Notes under the pieces: model-generated
Databases searched by the model: none
What the model saw: the letters and a program-made list of their open reading frames with translations, nothing else
Told to the model about the DNA's origin: nothing
Origin: Propionibacteriaceae bacterium
GTDB lineage: Bacteria > Actinomycetota > Actinomycetes > Propionibacteriales > Propionibacteriaceae
Reading direction: 5' to 3'
DNA length: 21,031 nt
NCBI GenBank assembly: GCA_021323255.1
Contig: JAJTCL010000005.1
Location: 1-21,031, forward strand
In this document: positions 20,875 to 21,031 of the stretch, piece after piece
Numbering within the stretch: position 1 is the first letter of the stretch
How the letters are laid out: each line of letters opens with the position of its first letter
Position numbers and translations under genes: made by a program

Positions 20875-21031
20875 CGTTGGCAGAATTTCGGCCGAGTCGA
20901 ACAGCCGGTTGAGCCCTTCGACAACGTGCGGGATGCCGCGCTTGCCCAGCTCAGCCACCAGCGGATCTGCGGCCCGGGGCCACCGAGCGGGCCCGCTGTG
21001 TTGTGTGAATCCGGGTTCGGAGACAAGTACG
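20875..21031 (-). pseudogene. Remnant of a UvrD-type helicase, running off the right edge
   Basis: On the minus strand the frame is open from the edge and reads DPLVAELGKRGIPHVVEGLN followed by RLFDSAEI (to 20884), which resembles the segment of UvrD/PcrA-like helicases where a second-site product is described as xxRGIPyvvxGxxxLFdxxEv. Just past this the sequence turns arginine-rich without similarity and stops at 20746. The gene therefore looks broken at about 20880 where the operon region begins. Similarity is short and judged by eye. Confidence 0.4.

Noticed and set aside
1..21031. CRISPR array, transposase or integrase gene
   Set aside because: No regular repeat-spacer pattern and no recognisable recombinase motif was seen on either strand.

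Overview
The window is about 21 kb of high-GC DNA with GTG starts, tight 1-16 bp gene overlaps and an actinobacterial-type tRNA-Ile 3' half. It suggests an actinobacterium; genus cannot be fixed from the sequence alone. All family assignments come from motif recognition by eye; no database search was run.

Layout. (i) 1-586: C-terminal part of a LuxR-type regulator. (ii) 587-1638: about 1 kb without a convincing gene, holding a 3' fragment of tRNA-Ile(GAU) that looks like an attachment-site scar, and a perfect inverted repeat. (iii) 1639-2502 (+) metal-dependent amidohydrolase, convergent with 2504-3115 (-) an XRE-cupin regulator. (iv) 3216-5365 (+) operon: single-cysteine FAD oxidoreductase, a 101-aa unknown protein, and an MSMEG_0572/Sll0783 nitrogen-starvation protein. 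(v) 5455-9130 (-) operon: carbamate kinase, FdrA/AllF, MSMEG_0565-type glycosyltransferase, coupled by GTGA overlaps. (vi) 9315-11520 (+): 104-aa unknown protein, MSMEG_0568 radical SAM protein, MSMEG_0567 GNAT. (vii) 11501-12493 (-) Sll0787-type AIR-synthase-like protein. (viii) 12572-20700 (+) eight-gene coupled operon: phosphosulfolactate synthase (ComA), unknown protein, aspartase/fumarase-superfamily lyase, PLP enzyme of the D-cysteine desulfhydrase type, argininosuccinate-lyase-like protein, DUF1116 (AllG), OsmC-like, DUF2877 (AllH). (ix) The right edge carries what looks like a broken UvrD-type helicase end.

How the genes may work together. Three modules are interleaved. One is most of a Nit1C cluster (linked in the literature to nitrogen starvation and cyanide assimilation), but with no nitrilase. 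The second is a gene set resembling bacterial coenzyme M biosynthesis (ComA, aspartase/fumarase-type lyases, PLP thiolation-type enzyme, plus a possible thiol/disulfide flavoenzyme). The third is the complete AllF/AllG/AllH/carbamate kinase set known from oxamate carbamoyltransferase, which yields carbamoyl phosphate and then ATP, NH3 and CO2. AllG and AllH are translationally linked to the coenzyme M-like genes, and five intergenic regions share an AGTRRACG-type motif, so the region looks like one regulon. My hypothesis is a nitrogen-scavenging pathway in which a sulfonated thiol such as coenzyme M serves as carrier or co-substrate and the nitrogen is released via carbamoyl phosphate. The co-regulation is visible in the sequence; the chemistry is inference.
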